A stretch of 64,000 bases of DNA, taken from NCBI GenBank assembly GCA_025462645.1, contig JAOAPB010000001.1:152915-216914 (forward strand), read 5' to 3'. A program made the translations under genes and the position numbers. The notes under the pieces were generated by a model that saw only the letters and a program-made list of their open reading frames with translations, was not told the origin of the DNA and ran no database searches. The stretch is from Edaphobacter sp. (GTDB lineage: Bacteria > Acidobacteriota > Terriglobia > Terriglobales > Acidobacteriaceae). Shown one piece after another: positions 45,401 through 54,348 of the stretch (its first letter is position 1; every line of letters begins with the position of its first letter).

Positions 45401-45843
45401 CTGGCGTCGAGCGTAGTCGACTGCTCTGCATTCTCCGTTGAAAGCAGCGGAATATCGGTATTCACCACGACCTGCTCCGTCACGGCGCCCACTGTCAATG
45501 TAGCGTTGACCGTCGTATCTCCGACGTCAATCGTAAGGCTCGACCGAACGAACTGCGAGAACCCCGGCTTCGAAAACGTGAGTTCGTAGATTCCCGCGAC
45601 AATCGAAGACGTATCGTACAGACCATCCTGATTCGTGGTGAGAGTCTTCGTCACCCCGGTATTCTTGTTGACAAGCGTCACCGTCACGTCAGGCAATACG
45701 GCCCCGCTTGCATCCGTCACAATGCCACGAATATCGCCGGCATTCGTACTCTGCGCGAACCCAACGTTCGAAAAACAGGCATACGCAATAACGGCGAACA
45801 CCACAAGTAGCCAATTCATTTTCGTTCTGCTTCCAAACCTCAT
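42484..45843 (-). CDS. TonB-dependent receptor with carboxypeptidase-like regulatory domain (Oar-like)
   Basis: A 1119-residue outer-membrane receptor. The signal peptide ends FSNVGFAQ. A CarboxypepD-reg/CNA-B-like domain (GIVTDASGAVLPDVTVTLVN...) occupies about residues 35-115, then a plug (TLDARALSQLPQVGQNWENFTILLPGA) and a large beta-barrel, ending with an aromatic (KARLAF). AGGAGG precedes ATG 45843. It probably imports an oligosaccharide. Two identical LacI-type palindromes sit upstream (45917-45932, 46003-46018). The receptor would need a TonB such as the one at 15021 for energy. Confidence 0.9.
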   Translation of the reverse strand: MRFGSRTKMNWLLVVFAVIAYACFSNVGFAQSTNAGDIRGIVTDASGAVLPDVTVTLVNKNTGVTKTLTTNQDGLYDTSSIVAGIYELTFSKPGFSQFVRSSLTIDVGDTTVNATLTVGAVTEQVVVNTDIPLLSTENAEQSTTLDARALSQLPQVGQNWENFTILLPGASGAPKGSQGANNPGQVVSVNGNLPFSTVLADGAAITLPSSANADVMVLETVQEVKVGASNFSAQYGVGGIMFNQISKGGTSGFHGAVYEYFQNDAMNAANYAFASKTRKQAVSPLRFNNFGFAVGGPILKKKLFFYFDYDKTINHGAASTGTRTVPTAAMLSGDFTGQNTIYDPATTTVVNGVVHRTSFAAEYGNGNKIPASRIDAVAKNIQAYYPTPNTPGTISNGVVQNNYFFNIPNSQPFTKFFGRADYDITANNRLTLSDTESDNPAYSNGEGICPVNCQSQDVSRHNAQITDVWTISPNVINELRIGYTNQLNFFIPASLGGGFPAKLGWQFAKADVFPNVNVNGYYGLASATNAVYKEHVYDPSDVVTLIRGRHILHFGGEFLFFRDNSTAWGNIDPGTMTYTGVYTASTQGDTNTGLAYADFLLGQTQKWSANTTPEYGGRMRLPQVFVQDDYKLTPNLTVNLGLRYQIQSGWGEVKGNMASFDPEIQNPVTGTPGAIWYGSTKAHGRSTLQAPVYNTFLPRVGFAWLMHRDTTLRGGFGMYAYNWSLDTYAPGMGQAFGQKGNVTDQTNGVTPVVLLGSSGANLPFIAATTNPAAYNGSNVPFYNQYHAPVGGSYQWNLSVQHELNSDLVAELTYVGSHGHDLPFPVDINQVPENRLGPNDLQFRPFPQFGNISGSTNNARSNYNSLQASIQKRLTHGVNFDASYVWSHFLDDIDSSGWGSRAGAQNYQRAHNPSANYGNSNFDVRNAFKATAIYQLPFGRGRQFLNNNLLLDEIIGGWQASGTVVLQSGQPFTVSMLNDNSFAQGANAQWYPNLIGNPRLGSHGAYHGTNQWFNEAAFAVPASGTFGNAGRNILNGPGLSQVNFSVGKTFAIWESVKFEVRADASNVFNHPSFSLPTTNGNQGSAQLIVNPDGSIATGTSTIRDVTVKGRTMQLKARLAF

Positions 45844-45916
45844 ATTGCCTCCTAAATATTGCAACCACTGCGCCTCTATCCGGGCATCGATCTTGAATCA
45901 AAACCATACGGTAAAT

Positions 45917-45932
45917 AGACAAACGTTTGTCT
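45917..45932 (-). promoter_or_regulatory. LacI-type palindromic operator, site 1
   Basis: AGACAAACGTTTGTCT, a perfect 16-base palindrome with a central CG, 74 bases upstream of the TonB-receptor ATG. On the minus strand TTGAGA precedes it and TACCGT follows after 16 bases, so it would overlap a weak promoter. An exact second copy is 86 bases farther upstream. Confidence 0.75.
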
Positions 45933-46002
45933 CAAAGAACCAAAAATATGCGTTGATAGAACTCCCTCTTCGCATATCCACGGCAGAATCTTCCATCGAT
46001 TT

Positions 46003-46018
46003 AGACAAACGTTTGTCT
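46003..46018 (-). promoter_or_regulatory. LacI-type palindromic operator, site 2
   Basis: An exact second copy of AGACAAACGTTTGTCT, centre-to-centre 86 bases (about eight helical turns) from site 1. The paired arrangement suits repression by DNA looping. The stretch 46019-46610 beyond it carries no convincing gene in either strand. Confidence 0.75.
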
Positions 46019-46609
46019 TTACAAAAGGACCAATAGACCTGACGTTGCTCAAAACTGCTTACTCAATACCTCGACCTACTTCGACTCCTGATACATTGCT
46101 TGTTGTCCTCACATGAAATAACTCCTTGCAAGAGTTTTTCGGACAACTAAATCGATTCATTGAGGCCGGGGCCAAATATAGAAAGCAGGTTCAGAGCTGT
46201 CAAGAGTTATTTTGGTTCTGCCTGAATCAAGAGCCGGGCGTTGCCAGTGGACGACCAGTTCCAGCGCCCGGCACAAAAGCAAACGGCCACAGCATACCCA
46301 GAATCCGAGCCCCTTCAACCAGCGCTGCCAGTTCACGCTTCTTCGAAAAACCTTCTACCGCCGAGGAATCTTCCCGAAGCCTCTATCTCTTCAATCCAAA
46401 GAAGATAAGTCCCGCTAACCCTCCGGACCACCGTCCGAAAAGGGGAACACCTTGCGGCAGTTTGGGAGGCACAACGTCGGCGCGAAGAACCCCGCAAGAC
46501 GCGTCGCAACGACTTACCCTCGCCCCCGCTTGAGCATCCAGGTAGTTAATCCGATGCTAACGGTCCTGCCACTCCTTTTCCTCCACGCCACCTGGCAGAG
46601 ATCACATGT

Positions 46610-47986
46610 CTACCGCGTGATTGGAGATCCGATGACAGCGTGGACAGCATTATCGTCTGTCTCGCCGGTCAGGTCGAGCGGACGCTCAGGATGCACAACC
46701 ATCCAGCAGAGAGCCCCGACCACAGCTAGCCCGGCGGCACAGGCAAAGGAGGTCGTCCAGCCGTAGCGTAGCGCGATCACGGGTGTCAGCGATGCCGTGA
46801 CTGCGCCTCCGAGTTGTGCGCCCATGTTGACCATGCTCGAGAAGACGGCCGAGTTGCGGCCAGCAATATCGACCGAGGCAGACCAGAACGAGCTCTGCGC
46901 AAGATAGAGAGCACCGGCGCCGCCGGCAAGAATAACGCCCGCAAGCTGAGGACTATGGACCTGTGAGCCCAGCACAAGGAATACCGCAGTCAGCAGGAAC
47001 GAGACAGACGCCAGGCCACAGCGGCCGACGCGCAGTCCCCATACACGTGTAAGCCGATCGCTGAGAACTCCACCGGCGAGGCAGCAGACCGTCATTGAAA
47101 GAAAAGGCAGCATCGAATAGCGCGCGCTGGACTTGAGATCGAAGCCGCGCACCTGTGCCATGTAAAGGAAGAACCAGCTGAAGAAGATCCACGCGATGTA
47201 GCCGAAGCTGAAGTATCCAATCATCAGGGCAGGAAGATCCCGCCGATGCAAGATCGCTCGCCAGGAGACGCCGGTAGAAGGCGCACCGGGTATGCCACGG
47301 GTCGCGGTTGGTTGCGCCTGTAGTCCATCTCGGATATGGCGCAACTCTGCGGCCGATACACCAGCGTGCTCCTCCGGCGTATCCCGTGCAATCCACCACC
47401 ACGCCGCCCCGACCACCAGGCCGACAACTGCGCTGAACCAGAAGGCAGCACGCCACCCATGGTGCATGATGAGCCACGTGAGCAGTGGAGGCGTGAGTCC
47501 GCTGCCTGCTCCCACTCCTGCGAAGATGAGGCCATTGATGAAGCCGCGCTCCTGCAAAGGCACCCACCGAGCGACAAACTGATTGGCTGCCGGATAGATG
47601 ACCGACTCTCCAGCGCCAAGGGCGAAGCGTATCCCAATGAGCAGCATGACGGCGTGCGAGATGTTGGAGGGCAGAAGCGCAGTAATGGCGGTAGCAACAC
47701 CCCACCACAGCACCCCAAAGGCGAGGACAATCCGCGGCCCGAAACGTACTGCGAGCCAGCCCGCCGGTATCTGGAACCCGGCGTACCCGATCAGGAAGGC
47801 GCTGAAGATCCATCCCAGCCGTTGATTGCCCAGACCGTATTCCGCACTGATCTGGAGACCGGCGATGGAGATATTGGTGCGGTCCAGATAGGCAACACCG
47901 CTGAGGACGAAGAGCCAGAAGGCTAGAAGATAGCGGACTCTTGAACGACGTTCTATAGAAGGCAAATCACTCACTCCTGGTGGCAC
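46610..47986 (-). CDS. MFS transporter, anion:cation symporter (ACS) type
   Basis: A 12-helix protein of 458 residues. It has the ACS-type features SGVAYLDRTNISIAGLQISAEYGL, the loop motif PAGWLAVRFGPRIVLAFGVLWWG, and LGAGESVIYPAANQFVARWVPLQERG (the GxxEgxxxPa..q...W.P..ERg pattern). ACS transporters move organic anions such as gluconate, galactonate, glucarate or hexuronates. The start is a GTG (47986); no ATG fits. It lies downstream, in the minus direction, of the shared regulatory dyad at 48422-48437. Confidence 0.85.
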   Translation of the reverse strand: MPPGVSDLPSIERRSRVRYLLAFWLFVLSGVAYLDRTNISIAGLQISAEYGLGNQRLGWIFSAFLIGYAGFQIPAGWLAVRFGPRIVLAFGVLWWGVATAITALLPSNISHAVMLLIGIRFALGAGESVIYPAANQFVARWVPLQERGFINGLIFAGVGAGSGLTPPLLTWLIMHHGWRAAFWFSAVVGLVVGAAWWWIARDTPEEHAGVSAAELRHIRDGLQAQPTATRGIPGAPSTGVSWRAILHRRDLPALMIGYFSFGYIAWIFFSWFFLYMAQVRGFDLKSSARYSMLPFLSMTVCCLAGGVLSDRLTRVWGLRVGRCGLASVSFLLTAVFLVLGSQVHSPQLAGVILAGGAGALYLAQSSFWSASVDIAGRNSAVFSSMVNMGAQLGGAVTASLTPVIALRYGWTTSFACAAGLAVVGALCWMVVHPERPLDLTGETDDNAVHAVIGSPITR

Positions 47987-48391
47987 CGCGTTCTAACATG
48001 CAGTGCGCTGATTGTGTTGAACTGAAGTGCACGAGTTGAAAGCAGCTCCGTCTTCTTAAAAAAAGAGAAAGAGCTGCTGCTCGAGTTTCCAGGTCGGTTG
48101 AATGCGGCGCATTCAACAAGTCCATTGACTCCGCGTTCGACAATATGGCCCTTTGGGGCAGAAGGTCATGGGCAATGGATCTGGCAAAACCGCCTGGGAT
48201 GTTCGTTGTCCCTGACCCCTCGATTGTGACTGGGCTGGTTGCTGCGCCTGACCTATGCCTGTAAACAAAGGGGTGCTGTCCAGCATCAAGCACAACAAAG
48301 GGTACTTCTCTAACTTCATCGTCTGCCCTCAGGCACTTCTCTGCATTACGGAAAAAGAATGTAGATTTATCTTCCTGTGGGGACAGAATGT

Positions 48392-48438
48392 TGTCATCGG
48401 TCAGCTGGTTCAGGATCAAAGTAGGCCAAATAGCCTAT
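48392..48438 (-). promoter_or_regulatory. Shared upstream motif, copy 1 (dyad TAGGC-N6-GCCTA)
   Basis: TGTCATCGG at 48392-48400 is followed 21 bases later by TAGGCCAAATAGCCTA (48422-48437). The same layout, TGTCATCGG then TAGGCCGATTGGCCTA, recurs at 54303-54348. This copy is about 436 bases upstream of the MFS start. The stretch 47987-48683 otherwise holds only this motif and a long terminator hairpin. Confidence 0.5.
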
Positions 48439-48543
48439 ATCTTTCTATGACAATTTCCATGCACATCAGCTGCCTTGCCTACAGTTCAAGATGCCAGGGC
48501 CCATCGGCGAAGCTCGATATGTCAACATTCTTAAGGAATCATG

Positions 48544-48584
48544 ACAGAGATAGGGCCCAGCGAAACGCTGGGCCCTATCTCTGT
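48544..48584. terminator. Long 19-bp hairpin terminator
   Basis: ACAGAGATAGGGCCCAGCG, loop AAA, CGCTGGGCCCTATCTCTGT: a 19-bp perfect stem lying 100 bases past the stop of the lactonase gene (ends 48684, minus strand) and upstream of the MFS motif. It separates the two transcription units. Confidence 0.75.
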
Positions 48585-48683
48585 TAGCTCTAAATCTTTT
48601 GCGCAAACTAACGGCCATTCATCGCTATCTTTTATTAGCGCTCGAAGACAGGAATGATCACCTGATAGAGCTGCAGGGCTAGC

Positions 48684-49844
48684 CTAAGCGAACACCAGAC
48701 ACATCGGACTTCCTAAAGGAAAGCTCTTCCCCGAATCCGCCAGATGCCCCGTGCCCTGATCTCGCGCGAACACCGAGATGTTATTGGTGTCCTGGTTAGC
48801 CACCAGCAACCACCGCTCGCTCGGATCGAGAGCCAGATGACGCGGTCTCTTCCCGCCGCACGATGTGTGGTTGATCGCAGTGAGCGTGCCGTCCTTAGGT
48901 GACATCGCGAACGTCGCCATAAAGTCATCCAGTCGGCTGGTGACATAAGCGAAACGCGCCTGCTTGTCGAAGACAATGTCTCCGGGAGCCGCATCGCCCT
49001 TATAGCCCTCCGGTACCAGCGAGATATCCTGCACCGTAGTGAGCGCACCCCGCTCACTATCCCAGTTCAGAACGTTCACGGTCGGCTTCAGCTCGTTGAC
49101 GCAGTAAGCCCACTTGCCGTTCGGGTGGAACGCCAAAACCCTCGGCCCATATCCCTCACCGGACCTCCACATCGGCGGATCGTTAGGAGTAATCGTCGCC
49201 GTGGTCGCATCCAGACGATAGATGTGGATCCGATCCAGACCAAGGTCGTTGACCAGAAGGAAACGATTGTCCGGCGACACAGTAACGTGATGCGCATGAG
49301 AGCCCCTCTCGTTCTTCTCCTTGTCCGCCTTGTACTGGAAGAACGAGACCGACGGACTGAGATGCCCCTGATCGTTCGCCAGAAAAGACGCAACGCTGCC
49401 GCCGCCATAGTTCGCCACGAAGACGCAGTGTCCCGTGTGATCCACGGTGATGTGGGTGGGCCCGCCACCCAATGAGGACGAAGCATTGACCAAAGTCAAT
49501 TTTTCGTTCTTCCGATCGAACGCGAAGCTTGACACGGCTCCACCCGGCTTGCCTTCAAACTGCCGCACCTCGCTGACCGCGTAGACGAATCTTTTATCGG
49601 GAGCAAGAACGAAGAACGTAGGACTGGACGATTCCGCAGCAAGGCCAATCTGCTCCAGGTCCCCAGTTGCAGAGTCGAAGGCATAGGCATAAATCCCATG
49701 ACTCGTGCTCTTCCCACCCGTCTGGGTCCCGACCAGCAACAACTTCCTCTTACCCAGGCCCTTCGCCAGTGCGGACAATGGATGTGCTCCAACGGACAGC
49801 ACAAGAGAACTTTGGATGAACCCGCGTCTCGAAATCTTCTGCAT
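48684..49844 (-). CDS. Beta-propeller lactonase (6-phosphogluconolactonase-like), copy 1
   Basis: A 386-residue protein of the seven-bladed lactonase family. The N-terminus reads MQKISRRGFIQSSLVLSV, a Tat-like twin-arginine signal. The mature part has RKLLLVGTQTGGKSTSHGIYAYAFD, GGPTHITVDHTGHCVFVANYGGGSVASF, HAHHVTVSPDNRFLLVNDLGLDRI and KRPRHLALDPSERWLLVANQDTNNI. It would hydrolyse sugar lactones outside the cytoplasm. ATG 49844 follows GGAGGAG. A second lactonase gene is at 51151. Confidence 0.88.
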   Translation of the reverse strand: MQKISRRGFIQSSLVLSVGAHPLSALAKGLGKRKLLLVGTQTGGKSTSHGIYAYAFDSATGDLEQIGLAAESSSPTFFVLAPDKRFVYAVSEVRQFEGKPGGAVSSFAFDRKNEKLTLVNASSSLGGGPTHITVDHTGHCVFVANYGGGSVASFLANDQGHLSPSVSFFQYKADKEKNERGSHAHHVTVSPDNRFLLVNDLGLDRIHIYRLDATTATITPNDPPMWRSGEGYGPRVLAFHPNGKWAYCVNELKPTVNVLNWDSERGALTTVQDISLVPEGYKGDAAPGDIVFDKQARFAYVTSRLDDFMATFAMSPKDGTLTAINHTSCGGKRPRHLALDPSERWLLVANQDTNNISVFARDQGTGHLADSGKSFPLGSPMCLVFA

Positions 49845-49993
49845 CACTTCGCTCCTCCGAACGTTATTAGCAATAGTATTTGTTCTCATCAATTTCGGCC
49901 TGCATCCATACGGAAGCTGACCATAGGCTCGTCAACGACAGTGAGTCCTTGAAAGGAGCGAGAAGTCACACTGCTGGAACCTTGCCGCACTTC

Positions 49994-51100
49994 CTAAGCC
50001 GAAGGAGCAAAGAATCGATAGTGAATCTTCCAACTGCTGGTCTTTCCCGGTGGGACGTTCAAATGGATGTAAGCCTCCGGGCAGATAGTGCGCTGTGTCG
50101 ACCAGAAATAAAACCGTGAAAGCGGAGTGTCGGACGACTGCTCTACGCCTACCTTTGTATCTGTGTCTTCAACGGTGAAGTCGTAGTCCGCCACTTTATC
50201 TGAATAGCCCGTGAGATAGCCGGAGACGCCCTTTCGAGGTGCCAGCGCGTCCACAAACTTGAGATCTTTCCCCTCAATCTTTACTGCAGGGCCCAGCGGA
50301 TCTGGAGCCTTCGGCTCAAAGGCAAAGTGAACGGCCATTCCTGGCCCGGTAGGGCGTCCATCGAGCATAAAGAAATCATGGTCGTACACCTGGGTGTCGA
50401 TCGTCTTCTGCCCGATATTTTTGAAGCGATGCTCTAACGTCATCACTGAGCCGTTCTTGTCCAGCGTCAGCGTCTTCTCATAGATGTAAGCAATGCCCTG
50501 CGGCCCATTCAGTTGTTGCCGGAACGAAACCGACCGTCCCGTGACATGCACCGTCCACTTGCCTGTGTCCACAATCGGATAGGAAAATCCAAAGGAATAA
50601 GGTGCGTTATCGACCTTGCGCAAGACGCCGACCCCAAGTTTCACGAAGAGATCCCCAGGCTTCGCCTCGTTGTAACCAATCGCTCCAGGCTTCACGTAGA
50701 GCTCCCCTGGCCGCGGTCCGTTATATCCGAGCGCTCCATCATCGGATCGAAACTCCTCCACCGGACCGACGATCGAGTCGTTTTTCAGAGGATCGTATTG
50801 TGAGAACCACTCTCCAAAAAACTTATGTCCGTTGAGAGAGACACAACCCACTACCCCTGCCCAATCAAACCGCGACGAGCGGTAATATCCATGCTCGGCA
50901 TCCGGAAGAAAGACGAGTGCATGGAGCTTTCCATTCGAAAGCAGCGCTTTGGGATGATCGGCATGGGGAACATCAGCACAGCCCGAATCATTACCTTCAA
51001 CAGATCGAGCGCTCGCCATGGTCCACGTCGGCAGAGCAAAGATTAAGATAGCGAGTACCGAAGTGATGCAGATATTTCGCTTGGACATAACGGTATTCAT
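49994..51100 (-). CDS. Secreted galactose-mutarotase-like protein with an internal duplication
   Basis: A 368-residue exported protein with a signal peptide ending near ASARS. The motifs SNGKLHALVFLPDAEHGYYRSSRFDWAG, FGEWFSQYDPL and LTLEHRFKNIGQKTIDTQVYDHDFF fit a galactose-mutarotase-like sandwich; I do not recognise a specific enzyme. A tandem internal repeat is visible: LGYNGPRPGELYVKP followed immediately by IGYNEAKPGDLFVKL. Lying between two lactonase genes, it could interconvert sugar anomers. ATG 51100 or 51088. Confidence 0.55.
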   Translation of the reverse strand: MNTVMSKRNICITSVLAILIFALPTWTMASARSVEGNDSGCADVPHADHPKALLSNGKLHALVFLPDAEHGYYRSSRFDWAGVVGCVSLNGHKFFGEWFSQYDPLKNDSIVGPVEEFRSDDGALGYNGPRPGELYVKPGAIGYNEAKPGDLFVKLGVGVLRKVDNAPYSFGFSYPIVDTGKWTVHVTGRSVSFRQQLNGPQGIAYIYEKTLTLDKNGSVMTLEHRFKNIGQKTIDTQVYDHDFFMLDGRPTGPGMAVHFAFEPKAPDPLGPAVKIEGKDLKFVDALAPRKGVSGYLTGYSDKVADYDFTVEDTDTKVGVEQSSDTPLSRFYFWSTQRTICPEAYIHLNVPPGKTSSWKIHYRFFAPSA

Positions 51101-51150
51101 CGTTTGATCAAAGACTCCACTCTCAACGTCTGAAGCTTATATTCCAGCCC

Positions 51151-52374
51151 TCACAGATACTTCACAGCCAGGCTGATCGGTGCCTCCAGCTTCGCTACCC
51201 GCAGCGGTTGGCTGAGCCAACCGCTGCTAGGATCGATATTCAGACGAAGAACGCTGCCGCTCTTCTGATCCAGAAGTGACAAGCTGGTTCCGTCAGGAGC
51301 CATAACCATTCCATGCCGGAATTCCAATCCTTCATTCCAGGACTGTATCGGCGTCAGTGCGCCAGTAGTGCTTATATCCCAGACCGTAATGCCATCGGCC
51401 AGAGAGTGACCCGACACCAGGCTTCTATTAGGCGTATACAAGAACCGTCCTGACGGATGGATGGCCAAGGCACCTACATTTTTCCTATAGAGCTCAGCGG
51501 GCAATGAAGCGACATGCCCCTGTCTCTCCAGAATTCTGCCGTTCGTAGCGTCATAGCGAAAGCACGACACGGAAGCGTCCAGTTCATTCGCCACAAAAAG
51601 CAGATGACCCGAGGGATGTAGCGCCATATGCCGAGGCCCGCTCCCCGGTTGAACGGCACTCCGGTTACGCACGGCCAGCTTACCGTCATCCAGAGTAAAG
51701 ACACTCAATCGGTCGCTTCCGAGATCTGCGCCTAGCAGGTGGAGCCCACTCGTATCGAACAGTACCATCTGCGGATGAGAGGCTTCCTGATGTTCCTGAT
51801 TCGGTCCGGAGCCGGTCTCTTTTGCAATCCCCGATACCCGTTCCAGATGCCCTTCAGGGCCAATCGGAAGCACGTTATAGGCCCCGCCTCCATGCACCGC
51901 AACGACCAGATTGCTCCCATCAGGCGATACCGCCATATGCCTTGGCATGATTCCGGACAAGGACAGCGGCTGCCGGTTGAGTAGTGTTAGATGACCACGA
52001 TGAGGATCGATAGCATAAGCTTCGATGGTTCCCGAAGGCAGACCCTGATACGTATCGATCTCGTTGATCGCATATAGAAAACGCTGACTCGGATGCAGGG
52101 TCAAGAAGGACGGGGAATCGCTGACAATGGTCTGCGTTGGCACCCACCGTTCACCACGAACGGCAAATACCTGAATGCCTTGCTCCGCACGGCCGCCCAA
52201 GGCATCACCATAAGCCCTCCCCGAATATCCGACATAAGCAAAACCAGCCGTTGCCTGGCTCTTCGTCCTCTCAGCCGCCGAAAGCCACCCCGTTTGCCCA
52301 CTTAAGGCGAATAAGGAAGCTGATCCAGCTAGCTGCATAAAGTCTCTGCGATTGCATACTGCAGGTTTCTTCAT
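51151..52374 (-). CDS. Beta-propeller lactonase, copy 2
   Basis: A 407-residue protein of the same family as the one ending at 48684, but divergent from it. It has a Tat-like start (MKKPAVCNRRDFMQLAG), GFAYVGYSGRAYGDALGGRAEQGIQVFAVRG, RHMAVSPDGSNLVVAVHGGGAYNVLPI, and RHMALHPSGHLLFVANELDASVSCF. The blade repeats are intact. AGGAGAAG precedes the ATG. The oxidase gene upstream (ends 52421) would make the lactone it cleaves. Confidence 0.85.
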   Translation of the reverse strand: MKKPAVCNRRDFMQLAGSASLFALSGQTGWLSAAERTKSQATAGFAYVGYSGRAYGDALGGRAEQGIQVFAVRGERWVPTQTIVSDSPSFLTLHPSQRFLYAINEIDTYQGLPSGTIEAYAIDPHRGHLTLLNRQPLSLSGIMPRHMAVSPDGSNLVVAVHGGGAYNVLPIGPEGHLERVSGIAKETGSGPNQEHQEASHPQMVLFDTSGLHLLGADLGSDRLSVFTLDDGKLAVRNRSAVQPGSGPRHMALHPSGHLLFVANELDASVSCFRYDATNGRILERQGHVASLPAELYRKNVGALAIHPSGRFLYTPNRSLVSGHSLADGITVWDISTTGALTPIQSWNEGLEFRHGMVMAPDGTSLSLLDQKSGSVLRLNIDPSSGWLSQPLRVAKLEAPISLAVKYL

Positions 52375-52420
52375 AATCTTCTCCTGGCGATCCTTGATCG
52401 AAGAACGGAGCGAACAAGGC

Positions 52421-53986
52421 TCACGGACGTACCGACATGGAATGGTGAAAAATATTATTGGGATCGTAGCGCCGCTTTACCTCTTGCAAAAAGGGATAGA
52501 GCCCTTGGTCCCCGTAGTACAACTGCGGCCAGAAGGAGTAGTCCAACATGTCCTTGTCGGGATAGTTGATATAGCAGCCTTCATAACGATCGTTCGGATA
52601 TGGCGTCCCCTTATGAGACGGGTCCGCATCCGGGCCGGAGTACAGATCCTTAAAGAATTCGCTCTGCCACTCTATGTGGCCAGCATCTTCCTGTGGCCGA
52701 GTCCAATAAGTCAAAAACTGTAGCTTCATCACAGAAGCACGCTGTGGGATCGCAGTCTCCTCGATCATCTCCTTACGATTGGTGAAGCCGCCATAGGAGT
52801 CCACCGATACAGTGGAGCGGCTCAAGTCAACTCCCGGCATCATGCGCGTCAGATGCTTGTAGTAACAGGCGATCTCGGCCGGGGTGAAGTTACGCTTCAT
52901 ATAGCTGGATTTATACTTCGCCCGCGTCTCGCCACCGCCGCCTCCACCCCTGACGGTAGCTTCCAGCCATAGATGGCGGGTTGCGGTGGGAGTCACACAG
53001 TGTTGCGATCCTGCATCCTGCTGCGGCACATTACGTGGTCTCTGCCCTAATCTCTCGTCTATTCCAGTGACCGGACCCGCAGGGCTGGCCATCACCGGAT
53101 CGCAGGACTGAAAGAGAGCAAGAAACTCATTCAGTACGCTGAGGTCCTTGCAGGTGCCGTCCGGGTTGCAGAACTGTACGGATATTCCCAGGCGACCTGA
53201 CGATTTATGCCCGAGCCCAAATAACGTGAATAGACCCCAGGTATCCGGATCCTTGCCACGTGTCTCCCAGTAATTTCCATAGGCGTTCAATATGGTGGCG
53301 AAACGCTCCTGTGTCATGGTCGCCCAACTGAACGAGATACCTGCGGTCATCACCTCCTGCGGTGCCGCCGGAAGCTTATCGAAGTAATAATCTGTAATGA
53401 CTCCAAAGTTTCCACCGCCGGCGCCTCTGCATGCCCGGAACAGATCGGGATCGTGCGTGCGATCCACCCTGCGCGGAATAACCTTTCCCTTGGCATCGAC
53501 CGTCAGAATGTCGACTGCCGAGAGCCAGTCCACAGTCAATCCCTGCAGGCGCGACAGCAGGCCATAACCGCCACCGCTGATATGACCACCAGCACCCACC
53601 GAGCCGCATGAACCACCGGGAAGCGTCACGTTATAGCGCTTATAAAGATCGGTGTAAGCACTCCCAAGGGTTGTCCCTGCTCCAATCCTGTATCCGGATC
53701 TACCCGGAAGAGCGATCGCTTCGCTGAGCAGGCTCAGATCCAGAATCACTCCGTCCGGATTGTTCGCGACAAAGTCCTCATAGCAATGTCCTCCGCTCCG
53801 AACCGTCGGCCGCAGCCCCGCGCTCACTGTCCGTTGCAACGCCTCCGCCACATCCTTTGCGTCGTCGCATAACTCGATGCGGCTGGCAACGCCCGCATCC
53901 GTTGCAGACGACGGCCAGCGCGCGTTGCGACTTTTAATCAGCGTGCTGTAGCGTGCGTCCTGCTTGGTTACGCTTTCAATGGACAT
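52421..53986 (-). CDS. FAD-dependent oxidase of the berberine-bridge/oligosaccharide-oxidase family
   Basis: A 521-residue flavoprotein. The FAD-binding motif [11 protein letters not shown] has the probable 8-alpha-histidyl His67, and the second covalent site is a Cys in [19 protein letters not shown] (C127), so bicovalent FAD is likely. The C-terminal BBE segment is NYPDKDM...[24 protein letters not shown]. Bicovalent members oxidise the C1 of sugars or oligosaccharides to lactones, giving H2O2. AAGGAG precedes ATG 53986. No signal peptide is seen. A shared regulatory motif is about 346 bases upstream. Confidence 0.82.
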   Translation of the reverse strand: MSIESVTKQDARYSTLIKSRNARWPSSATDAGVASRIELCDDAKDVAEALQRTVSAGLRPTVRSGGHCYEDFVANNPDGVILDLSLLSEAIALPGRSGYRIGAGTTLGSAYTDLYKRYNVTLPGGSCGSVGAGGHISGGGYGLLSRLQGLTVDWLSAVDILTVDAKGKVIPRRVDRTHDPDLFRACRGAGGGNFGVITDYYFDKLPAAPQEVMTAGISFSWATMTQERFATILNAYGNYWETRGKDPDTWGLFTLFGLGHKSSGRLGISVQFCNPDGTCKDLSVLNEFLALFQSCDPVMASPAGPVTGIDERLGQRPRNVPQQDAGSQHCVTPTATRHLWLEATVRGGGGGGETRAKYKSSYMKRNFTPAEIACYYKHLTRMMPGVDLSRSTVSVDSYGGFTNRKEMIEETAIPQRASVMKLQFLTYWTRPQEDAGHIEWQSEFFKDLYSGPDADPSHKGTPYPNDRYEGCYINYPDKDMLDYSFWPQLYYGDQGLYPFLQEVKRRYDPNNIFHHSMSVRP

Positions 53987-54302
53987 ATTGCTCCTTATCA
54001 CAACTCATAATTGAAATGAGACTGGTTGAGGGTTGGACCCGGATTTCACCGGAAGTTCGCAGGTATCTTACCCTCCGCACGTGCACTCCCTCGCAACATG
54101 GAATCCGGCGAGCACGTGACGTAAGCGAACGAGGACACCCTAAAACGAAATATCCTCGCGCAGTGAATTAAACCCACAGATTTCCTCGAAGGACTGCTGA
54201 AGAAGGTACATCTGGATGGGTCTGGAACCCATCACCCTTCTCCTCTAACAACTATATGACTGCGATGTGAATACGATGACTGTACCCAAGAGGCTCCGAA
54301 AC

Positions 54303-54348
54303 TGTCATCGGCCAGTTGCCGTGCTAATGTGTAGGCCGATTGGCCTAT
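54303..54348 (-). promoter_or_regulatory. Shared upstream motif, copy 2 (dyad TAGGCC-N4-GGCCTA)
   Basis: TGTCATCGG (54303-54311), then TAGGCCGATTGGCCTA (54332-54347), a perfect 6+4+6 dyad. The same arrangement is at 48392-48438. It lies upstream of the oxidase gene. In the 53987-54640 gap I see no credible gene beyond this motif. Confidence 0.55.

Noticed and set aside
46126..46533. 135-codon plus-strand frame in the gap before the MFS gene
   Set aside because: No recognisable domain, no ribosome-binding site, and Pro/Ser/Arg-rich; the 46020-46610 stretch is treated as non-coding.
47967..48419. 150-codon minus-strand frame upstream of the MFS transporter
   Set aside because: No recognisable family, and it runs through the shared regulatory motif.
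54200..54260. Possible tRNA-like stem near 54210 (GATGGGT...ACCCATC)
   Set aside because: Only one stem is present; no cloverleaf, no T-loop sequence and no anticodon arm.
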